Source: Viscum album (lineage: Eukaryota; Streptophyta; Magnoliopsida; Santalales; Viscaceae). From it: 64,000 nucleotides of DNA. This document shows, one piece after another, positions 62,151 to 64,000 of this stretch (position 1 is the stretch's first letter; each line of letters starts with the position of its first letter). The notes below the pieces were generated by a model. The model worked only from the letters and a program-made list of their open reading frames with translations. It ran no database searches and had not been told where the DNA came from. The stretch spans positions 1,652,902,062 through 1,652,966,061 of the forward strand of contig OY728121.1 in the NCBI GenBank assembly GCA_963277665.1, read 5' to 3'. The translations under genes were made by a program, and so were the position numbers.

Positions 62151-62296
62151 CTTTCCCCACACATCCGGACATGATACACACTTCCAGAGAACAAGGAAAC
62201 AAAAGGTCTCACAACCGACAATCCAAGCATTCCATATATCCAAGGTACAGAGTACAACATCAACACAATGCTCAGAAGAACAAGGGAAAACACAAG

Positions 62297-64000
62297 TCAA
62301 AACAACTCCGGGTACTGAGCGTGTATCTCGGTCTCCCGCTCCCAAGTGCTCTCCTCGAGGCCCCATGCCTCCACAACACACAAACCAATGGAATGGTTTG
62401 TCTACGAAGCACCTTCTCTTTACGATCCTCAATTCTGACTGGTCATTCCTTGAAGGTCGTGTCGTCTCCCATATCTAAATCTCCCGAGTCGATAACGTGG
62501 GATTCGTCGTGTAAATACTGAAGAAGCTGGGAGACATGGAAGACATCATGAACCATCTCCAACTGAGGTGGTAGGGCTGGATAATATTCCACCTCGCTGA
62601 CTCGCCTCATCACCTCAAAAGGTCCGATGAACCTAAGTGAGAGCTTTCTCCCTTTTCCCAACCTCTGTTTCCCCCATCGAGGGGAAACCTTCAATAACAC
62701 ATGATCTCCCACCCCGAACTCCATGGGCCTCCTCTGACGATCATCATAAGACTTCTATCGGTCCTGAGCCGCTTTCATCCTCTCACGTACAAGATGGTCT
62801 TTCTCCGTGGTGCTCTGCACTACCTCTGGCCTAAGAGCAGTTGTCTCACTAACCTATTCCCATCAAATGGGTGAACAAAACGGTCTTCTATACAACTCCT
62901 CAAACAGTGCCTTTCCAATAGTATAGTGTAATCTGTTGTTGTAGGCGAAATCTACTAAAGGCAAGTGTCGTACCCATGATCCTCTGAAATCTAGAACGCA
63001 TTCTCGCAGCATGTCCTCCAGCGTCAGGATAGTCCGCTCTGTCTGACCATCGGTCTGGGGGTGGAAAGCAGTGCTAAGGCGTAGCTGGGTTCCAAAAGCA
63101 TGTTATAACCCCCTCTAGACTCGTGAGGTAAACCGAGTATCCCGATCTGAGATGATAGTCTTTGGAACTCCATGTAAACGCACCACCTCATCTACGTACC
63201 TCTCTGTAAAGGTACTCACCGGGCCAGACTCCTTAATTGCTAAGAAGTGGGCTGATTTCGTCAGTCGATCCACCACTACCCAGATAGCATCATAACCACA
63301 CTGACCTCTGAGTATTCATGTGACGAAGTCCATTAAGATGTCATCCCACTTCCACTAGGGGACATCTAATGGATGAAACAACCCACTGGGAACACGTTGT
63401 TCAGCCTTCACTTGCTGACACACTAGGCATTTAGCCACAAACTCTTCCACTTCCCATTTCACCCCGGGCCACCAAAACTATTCCCTTAGGCCTCGGTACA
63501 TTTTTGAAACTCCTGGATGTACTACCAAAGCTGAGCTATGGAACTCATGGATAACTACCTCATGCATTGCCTCCGGAACAAACAACCTTCCCTGGAAAAG
63601 CATCCGATGTCGGCTGTCCTCTAACCATCCTTCTGGAGCGTTCCCCTGATCGACACAATCCCGCATCACTTCTTCCTCGGAGTCCCCCCACTGAGACTCT
63701 TCCACCTGCTGCAACAAGTAGGATTGCACCGTCATCTGAAACAAACAGCCTCTAACACCTTCTACCCTAGCATCCAAGTGCAAGGTGGCCAACTCTCCCA
63801 TCGCTTTCCAAGAATTAGTGGATTCCCGAACCACTTCCTTATGCTACTTCCTGCTTAGGGAATCAGCCACAACATTGCCCATAACTTTAGTGTAAGAGAT
63901 CTCAAAGTCATAGTCTTGGAGAAACTCGACCCATCACCTTTGTTGCAGGTTCAGGTCACACTGGGAGAAGATATAATGCAAGCTCTTGTGATCTGAGAAG
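62297..64000 (-). pseudogene. pol: Ty3/gypsy (chromovirus) pol: RNase H end, integrase, C-terminal tail; runs off the window
   Basis: Begins outside the window in RNase H (FSDHKSLHYIF near 64,000; VADSLSRK near 63,850). 63,478-63,834 is the linker and the start of the integrase finger (HEFHSSALVVHPG). Between 63,470 and 62,725 the core reads in pieces: [12 protein letters not shown] near 63,270, [13 protein letters not shown] near 63,170, [16 protein letters not shown] near 63,080, VDFAYNN near 62,945. 62,443-62,724 gives the GPF/Y region (VGDHVLLKVSP, FIGPFEV, HDVFHVSQL). After a frameshift EESTWERE and YPELF end in a TGA at 62,297-62,299. Stops are few and often TGA/TAG from CGA or CAG (for instance between QR and WVEF near 63,940). 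It is the youngest gypsy pol here but not intact. Confidence 0.88.

Noticed and set aside
62128..62521. Two plus-strand frames of 116 residues
   Set aside because: Antisense to the conserved integrase C-terminal tail and 3' region of the gypsy element.
1..64000. Possible host protein-coding gene, tRNA, rRNA or CRISPR array
   Set aside because: Every recognisable coding segment belongs to a transposable element; no cloverleaf, rRNA block or spacer-repeat array was seen.

Overview
This 64-kb window is AT-rich plant nuclear DNA made almost wholly of transposable elements of several ages. I see no host gene, rRNA, tRNA or CRISPR array. The plant assignment rests on the element types: TNT1-like Ty1/copia, chromovirus-type Ty3/gypsy with initiator-Met-tRNA primer sites, an L1 LINE with a DUF4283/zinc-knuckle ORF1, a Ptta/En/Spm (Transposase_24) CACTA remnant, and tRNA-derived SINE-like units. 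A flowering plant, probably a eudicot, is likely; the species cannot be told. All identities, alignments and domain calls were made by eye, without database searches.

Layout. 1-7,232: a young minus-strand LTR element with ~4.1-kb LTRs and only a 2.56-kb interior holding a gag zinc-knuckle remnant and no pol; its 3' LTR runs off the window. It lies in an older, decayed sibling (to about 15,150) of the same architecture. About 15,189-18,450: the 3' half of a minus-strand L1 LINE. 18,456-46,635: an old plus-strand Tekay/Del-like Ty3/gypsy element (LTRs 18,456-21,134 and 44,072-46,635; gag remnant at 21.3 kb; integrase at 42.5-44.0 kb). A CACTA-like DNA transposon with a Transposase_24 pseudogene starts inside its gag. 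27,953-42,009: two Ty1/copia interiors in tandem on the minus strand sharing one central LTR. 46,640-48,900: the 5' half of an L1 LINE, most simply the same LINE that the Tekay element split. 51.3-58.7 kb: a heavily decayed minus-strand Ty3/gypsy element. 58,695-64,000: a younger minus-strand Ty3/gypsy element with a 3-kb LTR and a nearly readable integrase.

The inferred history is a stack of insertions: LINE, then Tekay element, then CACTA, then copia tandem; on the left, the LINE was cut by the old large-LTR element, which was itself hit by the young one. Most inactivating changes I could read in the younger copies are nonsense changes, largely C-to-T or G-to-A, as expected of methylated, silenced DNA.

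The most unusual signals are the three-LTR copia tandem, the large-LTR gag-only family with two generations present, and arrays of a near-palindrome (TACACGGCGTGTA) in the U3 promoter regions of two unrelated LTR superfamilies, Copia and Gypsy.
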